64,000 bases of DNA. Source: CAILZL01 sp963748005. GTDB taxonomy: Bacteria; Pseudomonadota; Gammaproteobacteria; Steroidobacterales; Steroidobacteraceae. The notes under the pieces were generated by a model. That model searched no databases and was not told the origin of the DNA. It worked only from the letters and a program-made list of their open reading frames with translations. The position numbers and the translations under genes were made by a program. The DNA lies in assembly GCA_963748005.1 (NCBI GenBank), contig CAVVHH010000003.1, positions 558,001 to 622,000 of the forward strand. Direction: 5' to 3'. Positions 1-8,262 of the stretch are shown here, one piece after another; position 1 is the stretch's first letter; the number at the start of each line of letters is the position of its first letter.

Positions 1-12
1 TCCGCAGCCGCA

Positions 13-600
13 GTGAGCTTGCGGGACAGCGGTCTTCCCCGGACCCCAGCCGCTGTTCCAGCCGAGCAGGTCATTTTCGAGACCAGGCGCTGGCTGGAAA
101 AAGCCGTTATCGGGCTCAACCTCTGCCCTTTCGCTGCTGCGGCGCAGAATGGCAATCGGGTGCGGTATTGCGTCAGCACCCACCAGACTGCAACCGGTTT
201 GCTGAAAGAGTTGTCGCATGAGTTGCAGGCGCTGCAAGACGCCGATCCCATGGAATGTGAAACGACGTTGCTCATTCACCCACAGGTGCTGAACGACTTT
301 TATCGCTACAACGAATTTCTGAACGAAAGCGACGCCGCCATTACGGCACTGGGACTGGAGGGCGAACTACAGATCGCCAGCTTTCATCCTGACTACAGGT
401 TTGCCGATAGCGACGCACAGGACATGCAGAACTACAGCAATCGTTCACCGTACCCCATGCTGCACTTGTTGCGCGAAGCCAGCATCACACGGGCAGTGGA
501 CAGCTATCCGGGCATCGACGACATCGTTCCCAACAACATGCGCACGCTGCGCACCCTGGGTGCCGACGGCTGGCAGCGACTATGGACCGACAAGTCATAG
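13..600 (+). CDS. DUF1415 family protein
   Basis: A 195-residue cytosolic protein with no signal peptide. The motif RWLEKAVIGLNLCPFA near residues 27-42 and the later SFHPDYRFA and NRSPYPMLHLLRE blocks are the conserved blocks of the DUF1415 family, which has no established function. Translation starts at GTG at position 13. The upstream region is cut by the window edge, so an earlier start cannot be excluded. The gene is convergent with ligB and is probably not part of the aromatic-degradation unit. The family assignment is fairly sure; the role is unknown. Confidence 0.75.
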   Translation: MSLRDSGLPRTPAAVPAEQVIFETRRWLEKAVIGLNLCPFAAAAQNGNRVRYCVSTHQTATGLLKELSHELQALQDADPMECETTLLIHPQVLNDFYRYNEFLNESDAAITALGLEGELQIASFHPDYRFADSDAQDMQNYSNRSPYPMLHLLREASITRAVDSYPGIDDIVPNNMRTLRTLGADGWQRLWTDKS

Positions 601-683
601 AAGAATTGCCGGAAAAAAGGAGGCGCCAAGGCCATTAAAGCTAGGGCGCCTCGTCAAGGCCAAAAGTACCCGCGAGCGATGTG

Positions 684-1559
684 TCAGCCAACACGTCGCT
701 GCAGTTCACGCACTTTCGGTTCATTCTCCAGCAGCTGCAATCCTGCAGCCGTATTGGAAATCGGGATGTGATAGTTACGATGTAATTCGCGCACGTCGCC
801 AAGTAGTGCCGCGCGCGCCGCAATCCAGTTGAGAATCTCGACACCCTGAGTGCCGGCCAGCTCGATGAGCTCGCGGGTGCTGTACCTGGTCAGTGATTCC
901 GGATCGGCAACAAGAGCGTCCAGACATAACTGATCGAATTTCTTGTTGATGAATCCGGCGCGCTGGCCATCCAGCTGGTGCGACAGACCACCCGTACCCA
1001 GCACCACCACTTTTATGTCTTTGGGGTAACTCTCAATAGCGGCGCCCACTGCCTTGCCCAGTGCGTAACAACGCCGCGCCGAAGGCATGGGGACCTGCAC
1101 CGTGTTGATATTGATGGGCACCGCCCTGACCGGCCAGTTGCCATCCTTGCCATCCCACAACAATTTCATGGGCAGCGAGAAAGCATGATCCACCAGCATT
1201 TCCTGGCAGGTGGCGATATCGAAATCGCTTTCCACCAGGTGATTAATGATATGCCACGACAATTCCTGATCGCCGGGGAAGGCTCCCAACGGCGGAATGC
1301 CCCAGCCCTCGTCTTCATTGCGGTATTCAGCCGCAGCGCCAACCGCAAAGGTGGGCATGTTGTTGAGGAAGAAGTTCAGACCATGGTCGTTGGAGAACAC
1401 CACGGCCACATCGGGTTTGACCCGGTTGAGCCAGTCGCGCACCGGCGGATAACCGTCAAAGAATGGCTTCCAGTAAGGTTCCTGCTGCAGGCCCTTGGCA
1501 ATGGCGCCACCAATGGCAGGAAGATGAGTGGAGCAGATACTGCCGACGATTCGCGCCAT
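684..1559 (-). CDS. ligB: Protocatechuate 4,5-dioxygenase beta (catalytic) subunit
   Basis: A class III extradiol ring-cleavage dioxygenase of 291 residues. It would open protocatechuate between C4 and C5 to 4-carboxy-2-hydroxymuconate semialdehyde. The expected iron ligands are present: His12 in STHLPA, His59 in NDHG and Glu241 in VEILNW, with catalytic His194 in GLSHQLDG. These match the known LigB positions closely. It lies two bases downstream of ligA, so the two are co-transcribed and form the alpha2beta2 enzyme. A gallate or methylgallate dioxygenase of the same superfamily is the main alternative, but gallate dioxygenases usually have the alpha and beta parts fused, which is not the case here. 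Confidence 0.9.
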   Translation of the reverse strand: MARIVGSICSTHLPAIGGAIAKGLQQEPYWKPFFDGYPPVRDWLNRVKPDVAVVFSNDHGLNFFLNNMPTFAVGAAAEYRNEDEGWGIPPLGAFPGDQELSWHIINHLVESDFDIATCQEMLVDHAFSLPMKLLWDGKDGNWPVRAVPININTVQVPMPSARRCYALGKAVGAAIESYPKDIKVVVLGTGGLSHQLDGQRAGFINKKFDQLCLDALVADPESLTRYSTRELIELAGTQGVEILNWIAARAALLGDVRELHRNYHIPISNTAAGLQLLENEPKVRELQRRVG

Positions 1560-1561
1560 GA

Positions 1562-1960
1562 CTAGTGTCCTTCCACAGAGCGACCGGCTTCGAGCAGCTT
1601 GGCCTTGAAATCCGCCACGGACATGCCCGTTTGCTGGGCGCCGATATCCTGTACATTCAGACCGAAAATACCCGCCAGCTTGGCAAGGTAGTAAACATTG
1701 CCGCCCGCGGCAATCATGTCCAGAACGTTCAAACGCTTCACCGCGTCAAATTGCGCCGGCGTCAGGTTGTACTTACGGCAGTAGGCATCCGGATCGGCAC
1801 GAAAAGCTTCGCGATTCTCGGCTTTGTTGAACGAGTAACACATCCGGTTCAGCGCATACCCCTTCATGGCTTCGGCGCCGTCAAAAATAGTGGTGCCGGG
1901 AATGGGTTGCGCTGCGGACGTTGGCATTTGGCCACCCTGATTAAATGCGGGCTGAGACAT
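1562..1960 (-). CDS. ligA: Protocatechuate 4,5-dioxygenase alpha subunit
   Basis: A small all-helical LigA-type protein of 132 residues that forms part of the active-site lid of the LigAB dioxygenase. Recognisable features are the MCYSFNKAENREAF segment and the later LNVLDMIAAGGNVYYLAKL helix typical of LigA. The ATG is preceded by GAGG about eight bases upstream. It is the first gene of a two-gene ligAB unit and is divergent from ligJ. The 190 bases between them should hold both promoters, but I could not identify a convincing operator there. Confidence 0.88.
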   Translation of the reverse strand: MSQPAFNQGGQMPTSAAQPIPGTTIFDGAEAMKGYALNRMCYSFNKAENREAFRADPDAYCRKYNLTPAQFDAVKRLNVLDMIAAGGNVYYLAKLAGIFGLNVQDIGAQQTGMSVADFKAKLLEAGRSVEGH

Positions 1961-2150
1961 GGATAACCTCTATGGGTATCTGCTTTAGCTGGAGCATATT
2001 GTTCGACGCGACGATACATGCGTCGATACGGGGTTCCTCGTGTGCTACTACGGTGATAGCGCCATGAATCCTGGCACTGCGAGATTCAGCCTTTGCGCCT
2101 GACCGGTTATGATCACAACCCTGTCCAATCGGTGCCGAAAGGGGTTAACA

Positions 2151-3182
2151 ATGAGAATCATCGACTGCCACGGTCACTACACGACTGCTCCTGGCGGCCT
2201 GGAGGTATTCCGCAATGCACAGATTGCGGCGCTGAAGAACGGCACTGCCCGGCCCACCGGCAAACCGGTCATCAGCGATGATGAAATCCGTGAGAGTCTG
2301 GAAGGCGCGCAACTGAAACTGCAGCGCGAACGTGGCACCGACCTCACCATCTTCTCGCCACGTGCCAGTTTCATGGCACATCACATCGGCGACTTTGATA
2401 TCAGTTCAACCTGGTCAGCCATTTGTAACGAACTCATCTACCGCGTCACGCAGTTGTACCCGGACAACTTCGTTGGCGGCTGCATGCTGCCACAGTCGCC
2501 GGGCGTGAAAGTCGAAACCTGCGTCGCCGAGCTGGAAAAATGCATCAAGGAATATGGTTTCGTCGGGCTGAACCTGAATCCGGATCCATCGGGCGGGCAC
2601 TGGAAGGAACCGCCGCTCACTGACAAATGGTGGTATCCCATCTACGAAAAAATGGTCGAGCTCGACGTACCGGCCATGATCCACGTCAGCACCAGCTGCA
2701 ATGCCTGCTTCCACACCACCGGCGCGCATTACATCAACGCCGACACCACTGCAGTCATGCAGCTGATCGAAGGTGATCTGTTCAAGGACTTCCCTACCCT
2801 GCGCCTGATTGTTCCGCATGGTGGCGGTGCAGCGCCCTATCACTGGGGGCGCTACCGTGGGCTGGCGCAGGCGCTGAATCGCCCGTTACTGAAAGATCAC
2901 CTGCTCAGGAACGTGTACTTCGACACCTGCGTGTATCACCAGCCCGGCATCAACCTGCTCACCGAGGTGGTGCCGGTGGACAACATTCTGTTTGCCTCTG
3001 AAATGGTCGGCGCCGTGCGCGGCATCGACCCGGAAACCGGCTTCAACTACGACGACACCAAGCGCTATGTGGACATGACGCCGCATTTGAGCGCCGAAGA
3101 CAAATACAAAGTGTTTGAAGGCAACGTGCGCAAGGTTTTTCCGCGGCTGGATGCGCTGCTGAAGCAGAAGGATGGCAGGTAA
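2151..3182 (+). CDS. ligJ: 4-oxalomesaconate hydratase (amidohydrolase superfamily)
   Basis: A 343-residue amidohydrolase-fold protein. It opens with the metal-binding DCHGHY motif and carries HVSTSCNACFHT, VPHGGGAAPYHWGR and NILFASEMVG further on, the layout of LigJ, which hydrates 4-oxalomesaconate to 4-carboxy-4-hydroxy-2-oxoadipate in the protocatechuate 4,5-cleavage pathway. I chose the ATG at 2151 because AAAGGGG lies just upstream and the metal motif then falls at residues 5-8. An ATG 42 bases earlier in the same frame adds a tail unlike the family. It is divergent from ligAB. The ligK aldolase that uses its product lies 1.4 kb downstream on the other strand. Confidence 0.85.
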   Translation: MRIIDCHGHYTTAPGGLEVFRNAQIAALKNGTARPTGKPVISDDEIRESLEGAQLKLQRERGTDLTIFSPRASFMAHHIGDFDISSTWSAICNELIYRVTQLYPDNFVGGCMLPQSPGVKVETCVAELEKCIKEYGFVGLNLNPDPSGGHWKEPPLTDKWWYPIYEKMVELDVPAMIHVSTSCNACFHTTGAHYINADTTAVMQLIEGDLFKDFPTLRLIVPHGGGAAPYHWGRYRGLAQALNRPLLKDHLLRNVYFDTCVYHQPGINLLTEVVPVDNILFASEMVGAVRGIDPETGFNYDDTKRYVDMTPHLSAEDKYKVFEGNVRKVFPRLDALLKQKDGR

Positions 3183-3307
3183 TCGGCTCGGCCGTCGAAA
3201 AGAATGTTGCCGAAAATGCAGTGGCCTGCAAGGCGCATGAGCTGAAACTCCTGCGCCTTCCTTTAATCATTGCTATTTTTTCGCGGCGTCATCATTCAAC
3301 GATCGCC

Positions 3308-3778
3308 TCAGGTATCGCGCCCGGATGTGGTGAGTTGCTCGATATAGCGTACAAATCTTGGATCCTCGCCGTGGAGAAGTTTTGGCAGGTAGCCGCGGAA
3401 ATGTGGCTTGTGACACCATTCTAGTATGTAGTCTTCCCAGGAATTCCAGCGTCGCGCCTGATTGGGAGACATGGCATCTTCGTACAGCAGCAGGTACGCT
3501 CTTTCGAACAGCGACATCAGCATGGTAAAGATGATCAGCTGTCTTTCTTTCTGCTCATCATTCAGAGATGGCGTGGTCTGATCAGAAAACAGCCTGAGAT
3601 CCGGATTCTCCAGTGCGACCTTGAGGAAATCCTGATAACTGTCTGACAATAACTGGTACACCTCTTCCTCTTCGTTCTCGCGTTCCTTCCGCTGTTCAAA
3701 AAAGAATACAGCAATGGCCAGTGGCAGACCTATCACGGTCACCACATAGCTCATCAGTTCCCATGTTTCAATTGACAT
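3308..3778 (-). CDS. Small single-pass membrane protein, unknown function
   Basis: A 156-residue protein with one N-terminal membrane segment at about residues 8-28, followed by a highly charged EQRKERENEEEEV stretch and a mostly helical cytosolic domain containing several Trp and Tyr residues (RRWNSWEDYILEW, PHFRGYLPKLL). I do not recognise a named family, although similar short membrane-anchored proteins exist in many proteobacteria. It sits between ligJ and ligK with no obvious link to ring cleavage. It is separated by 141 bases from the upstream STAS-like gene on the same strand, so co-transcription is possible but not shown. Confidence 0.6.
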   Translation of the reverse strand: MSIETWELMSYVVTVIGLPLAIAVFFFEQRKERENEEEEVYQLLSDSYQDFLKVALENPDLRLFSDQTTPSLNDEQKERQLIIFTMLMSLFERAYLLLYEDAMSPNQARRWNSWEDYILEWCHKPHFRGYLPKLLHGEDPRFVRYIEQLTTSGRDT

Positions 3779-3919
3779 GCAGCAGACTCTCTCGACACAT
3801 GATGTTTGTGCCCAGGCGCGAGCCCGGAAGATGATGAATGGACGAGGAGCGATGCTTCTCGCCGGTCGCGTCAGGGCGCTCTATTGGATGTGTCGTATCG
3901 GAGAAGCGCGACCCATGAA

Positions 3920-4288
3920 TTACGAATGCAGCCATTCAGATGCGGTATCCATATCTGTAAATACGCCCACGTTGCCGCCACGGTTGACAACGACGTTGTC
4001 GAAAAAAGTGTCGCGCATGTCTTCCCTTGCTAGCAACGCAACGCGCAGACCGATATGCGTCAGAAAAGCAGCGTCCTTGCCGGCCTGAAACAGCTCCGCC
4101 GCGCCGAAGTTAACACGCAAATCTCGGGCATCAATCAAGGCCTTCTTGCAGTTGTGCGTCAAACACGCATCGATCAGCGGCTGAAACAGATTCCGTCCCT
4201 GGCTGAACAGCGTATTGGGGAACTTCCCTGACAGGCCGATGTGCAGCACGCCGTCTTTGACGAGAAAGTTCTCCTTATAGTCGCTCAT
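3920..4288 (-). CDS. STAS-like (SpoIIAA/anti-sigma-antagonist fold) protein
   Basis: A 122-residue protein without membrane segments. Its pattern of alternating strands and helices (VLHIGLSGKFP, KKALIDARDLRV, GLRVALLAREDM, NVGVFTDMDTASEWL) resembles the SpoIIAA-like STAS family seen in many proteobacteria, usually of unknown partner. I place the start at ATG 4288, which has the strong Shine-Dalgarno core GGTGA five bases upstream. A GTG nine bases earlier is in frame but lies inside that ribosome-binding site. The neighbours (a membrane protein downstream, ligK upstream) give no clear job. The fold assignment is inferred from the pattern, not from a signature motif. Confidence 0.55.
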   Translation of the reverse strand: MSDYKENFLVKDGVLHIGLSGKFPNTLFSQGRNLFQPLIDACLTHNCKKALIDARDLRVNFGAAELFQAGKDAAFLTHIGLRVALLAREDMRDTFFDNVVVNRGGNVGVFTDMDTASEWLHS

Positions 4289-4500
4289 GTCCCTCACCTT
4301 TGAATGCCTGACGTGTTTCAGCTATCAAGACTCTGCAAGATAAGCATTGCTTGATAAATAACATTGAAGCCGAATCGGCGGCAATTAGTGGTTATTCACA
4401 ACGCTTTGCCCAGCTTGTGGCGAACAGCCACATGCCTGACAGATCGCTTCAGGACATGACCAGCTTGTCGGTAGCATACAATCGCAGCTGGCAACAAGCC

Positions 4501-4522
4501 CTCTTCCAGCTGCATGGAAGAG
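4501..4522. other. Inverted repeat between ligK and the STAS-like gene
   Basis: Perfect eight-base arms CTCTTCCA and TGGAAGAG surround a six-base GCTGCA loop, 36 bases past the ligK stop codon. There is no T-run on the ligK strand after the stem, so it is a weak terminator candidate. It might instead protect the ligK 3' end. Confidence 0.3.
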
Positions 4523-4557
4523 TCTTCGCAGTCCGCCAGCTATTACGTCTCCGATGA

Positions 4558-5235
4558 TTACTTGTATTCAAGCCCCAGCTTGGCCAGCGGCTCGCGGAAG
4601 TTGTTCAAATCCATGCCCAGTTCGCCGGCGGCAAACTGCTTGCGACGGGCTGCTTCAGTGGCGGTGCGCTTGGCAGCGGCCACAGCAATTTTGGCAGCAT
4701 CGGCACGCGGCACAACCACCACGCCATCGTCGTCGGCGACGATCACGTCGCCCGGTTCAACGCGCTGTGCGGCGCAGATGATGGGTACATTCACCGATCC
4801 CAGACTGGCCTTGATGGTGCCCTGCGCGCTGATGCACTTGCTCCATACAGGAAACCCCATGTCTTCCAGTGTTGCGACATCGCGTACGCCGGCGTCGATC
4901 ACCAGACCAATTCCACCATGCGCCTTGGCCGAGGTCGCCAGCAGATCGCCGAAGTAACCGTCGTTGCAGGGCGAAGTGGGAGCAACCACCAGGATGTCGC
5001 CCGGTTTCAGGACTTCGATGCAGACGTGGATCATCCAGTTGTCACCGGGCGGGACGGAAACCGTTACCGCCGAGCCCGCGATGGCGGCGCGTCGATAGAT
5101 CGGGCGCATATAACTTGCCAGCAAGCCGGTACGTCCCTGCGCCTCGTGCACGGTAGCGACGCCATAGGATGCCAGTGCTTCAATGTCACTGGCCGCTGCG
5201 CGTTCAATTTCGCGCACGACAACATGTTTGCTCAC
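4558..5235 (-). CDS. ligK: 4-carboxy-4-hydroxy-2-oxoadipate aldolase (RraA-like fold)
   Basis: A 225-residue RraA-superfamily class II pyruvate aldolase. It would split 4-carboxy-4-hydroxy-2-oxoadipate into pyruvate and oxaloacetate, the last step of the protocatechuate 4,5-cleavage route. The family members LigK, ProA and GalC share the GDLLATSAKAHG segment (about residues 96-107) and the catalytic Arg-Asp pair, seen here as Arg118-Asp119 in DAGVRD. The start is a GTG with AGGA seven bases upstream. The gene is separated from ligJ by two unrelated genes and reads alone or with the STAS-like gene. True RraA (the RNase E inhibitor) is about 160 residues, so this longer form fits the aldolase. 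Confidence 0.86.
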   Translation of the reverse strand: MSKHVVVREIERAAASDIEALASYGVATVHEAQGRTGLLASYMRPIYRRAAIAGSAVTVSVPPGDNWMIHVCIEVLKPGDILVVAPTSPCNDGYFGDLLATSAKAHGGIGLVIDAGVRDVATLEDMGFPVWSKCISAQGTIKASLGSVNVPIICAAQRVEPGDVIVADDDGVVVVPRADAAKIAVAAAKRTATEAARRKQFAAGELGMDLNNFREPLAKLGLEYK

Positions 5236-5644
5236 GGATTTTCCTCTGGTCAGGAGAGATACAAAGAGGTCGCAATTCTAGCCAAGATGAGGCAGTTCCG
5301 GTTATTAATTATGGCTCAGCTGCATACGTCTTTCAGAGAGCCGCCATGGGCGCCGGATGACGCAATCCCGGGCGTCGTTTATCGGCCGCTCCAGCACAAT
5401 GCTGCGCACATTGCACGCGCCAATGTCAGCGTAAACATCGAGCGAAATGGCAATCACGGTCGTATCCTGCAAGCACTCATGCAATTGCCTGCTTTACGTA
5501 TTGCTCCAGCGTTGCCCCACGTCCCACCATCAAATGCCATCGTGACGCGTCGCGCGGGTGCGTCCTGGTCGGTCGCAGAACAAGACGGCACGCGTTTGCC
5601 GTGAAGGATCGCGCGTCACGGTTAATCTTGTCCGGAGACATCGC
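5236..5644. other. 409-base divergent intergenic region
   Basis: This region separates ligK (minus) from the phosphoketolase gene (plus), so it must carry two promoters. An open frame on the plus strand runs through its 3' half to 5604, but it continues unbroken from the antisense of ligK and has no recognisable protein signature. I see no convincing operator, terminator or RNA gene. Confidence 0.5.
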
Positions 5645-8053
5645 ATGCCCAAGAGAACCACAGCGGTTGCCAAGCCAACGAGCAGCAATGCCGCGGCCAA
5701 TCCCTTGAGCAATGAGGAACTGGGCCGCATGCACGCGTGGTGGCGCGCGTGTAACTATCTCGCGGTCGGCATGATTTATCTGCGCAGCAATCCGCTGCTG
5801 CGTCAGCCGCTAACCATCGAACATGTCAAACATCGCCTGCTCGGTCACTGGGGTGCCAGCCCGGCGCTGTCGTTTACCTGGCTGCACTTGAATCGCCTCA
5901 TCAAGCGCGATGATCTGAATGTGATCTTTGTTGCCGGGCCCGGCCACGGCGCACCGGGCGTGCTTGGGCCGGCCTACCTGGAAGGAACTTACTCGGAGGT
6001 TTATCCGGACAAGAGCGAGGACGCTGAGGGCTTGGGGAAATTTTTCAAACAGTTCTCTTTTCCCGGACACATCGGCAGTCACGTCACACCCGAAACCCCG
6101 GGCTCGATCCACGAAGGCGGTGAACTGGGTTATTCGCTTTCGCATGCATTCGGTATGTCTTTCGACAATCCTGACTTGATTGTGGCCTGCGTGGTCGGCG
6201 ACGGCGAAGCCGAGACCGGTCCGCTCGCAACTGCGTGGCATTCAAACAAGTTCATCAACCCACAGCGCGATGGCGCCGTGTTGCCTATCCTGAATCTGAA
6301 CGGCTACAAAATCGCCAACCCCTCGATCCTGTCACGCATCAGCCACGAAGAACTCGAAGCATTATTCGTGGGGTATGGATATACGCCCTACTTCGTCGAA
6401 GGCGATGACCCCACCGAAATGCATCAAAAGATGGCCGCGACTCTCGATGCCGCTATTGGACAAATTCGCAGCATTCAACGCGAGGCGCGCGGCGCCAAGA
6501 TCATGTCACGCCCACGTTGGCCGATGATCGTATTGCGTTCACCCAAGGGCTGGACGGGTCCGAAGCAGATCAAGGGCCACAAGGCGGAAGGTTCGTGGCG
6601 CTCGCACCAGGTGCCGTTGTCCGATGTGCGCGAGAATCCGGAGAGCCTGAAGCTGTTGGAAACCTGGCTCAAGAGCTACAAGCCTGAGGAGCTGTTCGAC
6701 AGGAATGGCCGTCTGGTCGCCGAATTGCGTGAGCTGCCACCCAAGGGCACGCGACGCATGAGCGCCAACCCACACGCAAATGGCGGCTTACTGCGCAAAG
6801 ACCTGAAACTTCCCGATTTCCGCCAGTACGCAGTAAAGGTTCCACAAGCTGGCGCCATACGCCACGAAAACACCAAGCCGCTGGGCGAGTTCCTACGCGA
6901 CACCATGCGCAACAACATGACAAGCTTTCGCGTGTTCGGTCCGGATGAAACTGCTTCAAATCGCCTGCAGGCGCTGTACGAAGTGACCAAGAAAACCTGG
7001 ATGGCCGACATGTTGCCGGAGGACGCCGACGGCGGCGAGCTGTCGCGCGACGGGCGCGTGATGGAAATGCTCTCGGAACATACGCTGCTCGGCTGGCTCG
7101 AGGGTTATCTGCTCACCGGTCGTCATGGATTCTTTCACACCTACGAAGCGTTCGCGCACGTCATCGATTCGATGTTCAATCAGCACGCCAAGTGGCTGGA
7201 CATCTGCAAGAACCATGTGTCGTGGCGCGCCTCTGTAGCATCCGAAAACATTCTGCTGTCCTCCACCGTATGGCGTCAGGATCACAACGGTTTCTCGCAT
7301 CAGGACCCCGGGTTCATCGACCTGGTGACCAACAAGAGTCCTTCGGTGGCACGCATTTACCTGCCGCCCGACGCCAACACGCTGCTAGCCGTCGCCGATC
7401 AATGTTTGCGATCGACCGACTGCATCAACGTGATCGTCGCCGACAAGCAAAAGCACATGCAGTTCACCACCATCGACGAAGCGGTGGTTCATTGCGAGAA
7501 AGGCATCGGCATCTGGACTCGCGCCAGCAACGACGCAGGTGTCGAACCGGATGTCGTGATGGCCTCGTGCGGCGACGTGGTGACGCTCGAGGCGCTGGCA
7601 GCGGTCGCCATCCTTCGCGAGCGCCTGCCGGATCTCAAAGTGCGCTTCGTCAACGTGGTCGATCTCTACAAGATGCAACCCGCCTCAGAGCATCCGCATG
7701 GGCTCACCGAGCGCGAGTTCGACGGAATATTCACGACCGACAAGCCAGTGATCTTCAACTTCCACGGCTATCCCTGGCTGATCCACAAACTCGCATATCG
7801 CCATCACGATAACCTGCATGTGCGAGGCTACAAGGAGAAGGGCAACATCAACACGCCACTTGAACTGGCGATCCTCAATCAGATCGATCGCTTCGATCTG
7901 GTGATCGACGTGATCGAGCGGGTGCCAGGACTCAGTGTGCGTGCAGCGCATCTCAAAGAGGAAATGCGCAACGCCATCATCGACAACCTCAATTACGCGC
8001 ACACACATGGCACTGACCGCACCGAGATCACCGAATGGGTGTGGCCGTACTGA
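5645..8053 (+). CDS. xfp: Xylulose-5-phosphate/fructose-6-phosphate phosphoketolase
   Basis: An 802-residue thiamine-diphosphate enzyme that cleaves xylulose 5-phosphate or fructose 6-phosphate with phosphate, giving acetyl phosphate plus glyceraldehyde 3-phosphate or erythrose 4-phosphate. Its length and motifs match the family: GPGHGAPG near residue 100, PGSIHEGGELGYSLSHAFG near 157-175, the ThDP-binding VVGDGEAETGP, and HQDPGFIDL in the second half. The ATG at 5645 has GGAG eight bases upstream; the frame is open further upstream but without a better start. The phosphoglucomutase gene follows after 209 bases, which suggests a shared role in sugar-phosphate or storage-carbon metabolism. Confidence 0.93.
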   Translation: MPKRTTAVAKPTSSNAAANPLSNEELGRMHAWWRACNYLAVGMIYLRSNPLLRQPLTIEHVKHRLLGHWGASPALSFTWLHLNRLIKRDDLNVIFVAGPGHGAPGVLGPAYLEGTYSEVYPDKSEDAEGLGKFFKQFSFPGHIGSHVTPETPGSIHEGGELGYSLSHAFGMSFDNPDLIVACVVGDGEAETGPLATAWHSNKFINPQRDGAVLPILNLNGYKIANPSILSRISHEELEALFVGYGYTPYFVEGDDPTEMHQKMAATLDAAIGQIRSIQREARGAKIMSRPRWPMIVLRSPKGWTGPKQIKGHKAEGSWRSHQVPLSDVRENPESLKLLETWLKSYKPEELFDRNGRLVAELRELPPKGTRRMSANPHANGGLLRKDLKLPDFRQYAVKVPQAGAIRHENTKPLGEFLRDTMRNNMTSFRVFGPDETASNRLQALYEVTKKTWMADMLPEDADGGELSRDGRVMEMLSEHTLLGWLEGYLLTGRHGFFHTYEAFAHVIDSMFNQHAKWLDICKNHVSWRASVASENILLSSTVWRQDHNGFSHQDPGFIDLVTNKSPSVARIYLPPDANTLLAVADQCLRSTDCINVIVADKQKHMQFTTIDEAVVHCEKGIGIWTRASNDAGVEPDVVMASCGDVVTLEALAAVAILRERLPDLKVRFVNVVDLYKMQPASEHPHGLTEREFDGIFTTDKPVIFNFHGYPWLIHKLAYRHHDNLHVRGYKEKGNINTPLELAILNQIDRFDLVIDVIERVPGLSVRAAHLKEEMRNAIIDNLNYAHTHGTDRTEITEWVWPY

Positions 8054-8262
8054 CGTCATGAATGCAGCGCACCGTGCACCAGCGGAGTGCCGACGCTCGT
8101 CGGCAAAATATGCTGGCGCGCACTCGACAGCACGCTCGCAGCACCCCAAGATATCGCCCGGACCGCACAACAGATGCCGGCTCGAACCACCCGTATGCCG
8201 TGGCGGCGCTGAGCGTGGCGGTATCGGGGCTCATTGAACCTGTCGATCTTGCAGGAGACCTC

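Noticed and set aside
1961..2150. Weak palindrome CGACG-N7-CGTCG between ligA and ligJ as a LysR-type operator
   Set aside because: The arms are only five bases, no T-N11-A context is clear, and no LysR gene is in the window.
4918..5604. 228-residue plus-strand frame covering the ligK antisense and the intergenic region
   Set aside because: The first half is antisense to ligK and the second half has no recognisable motif or good ribosome-binding site.
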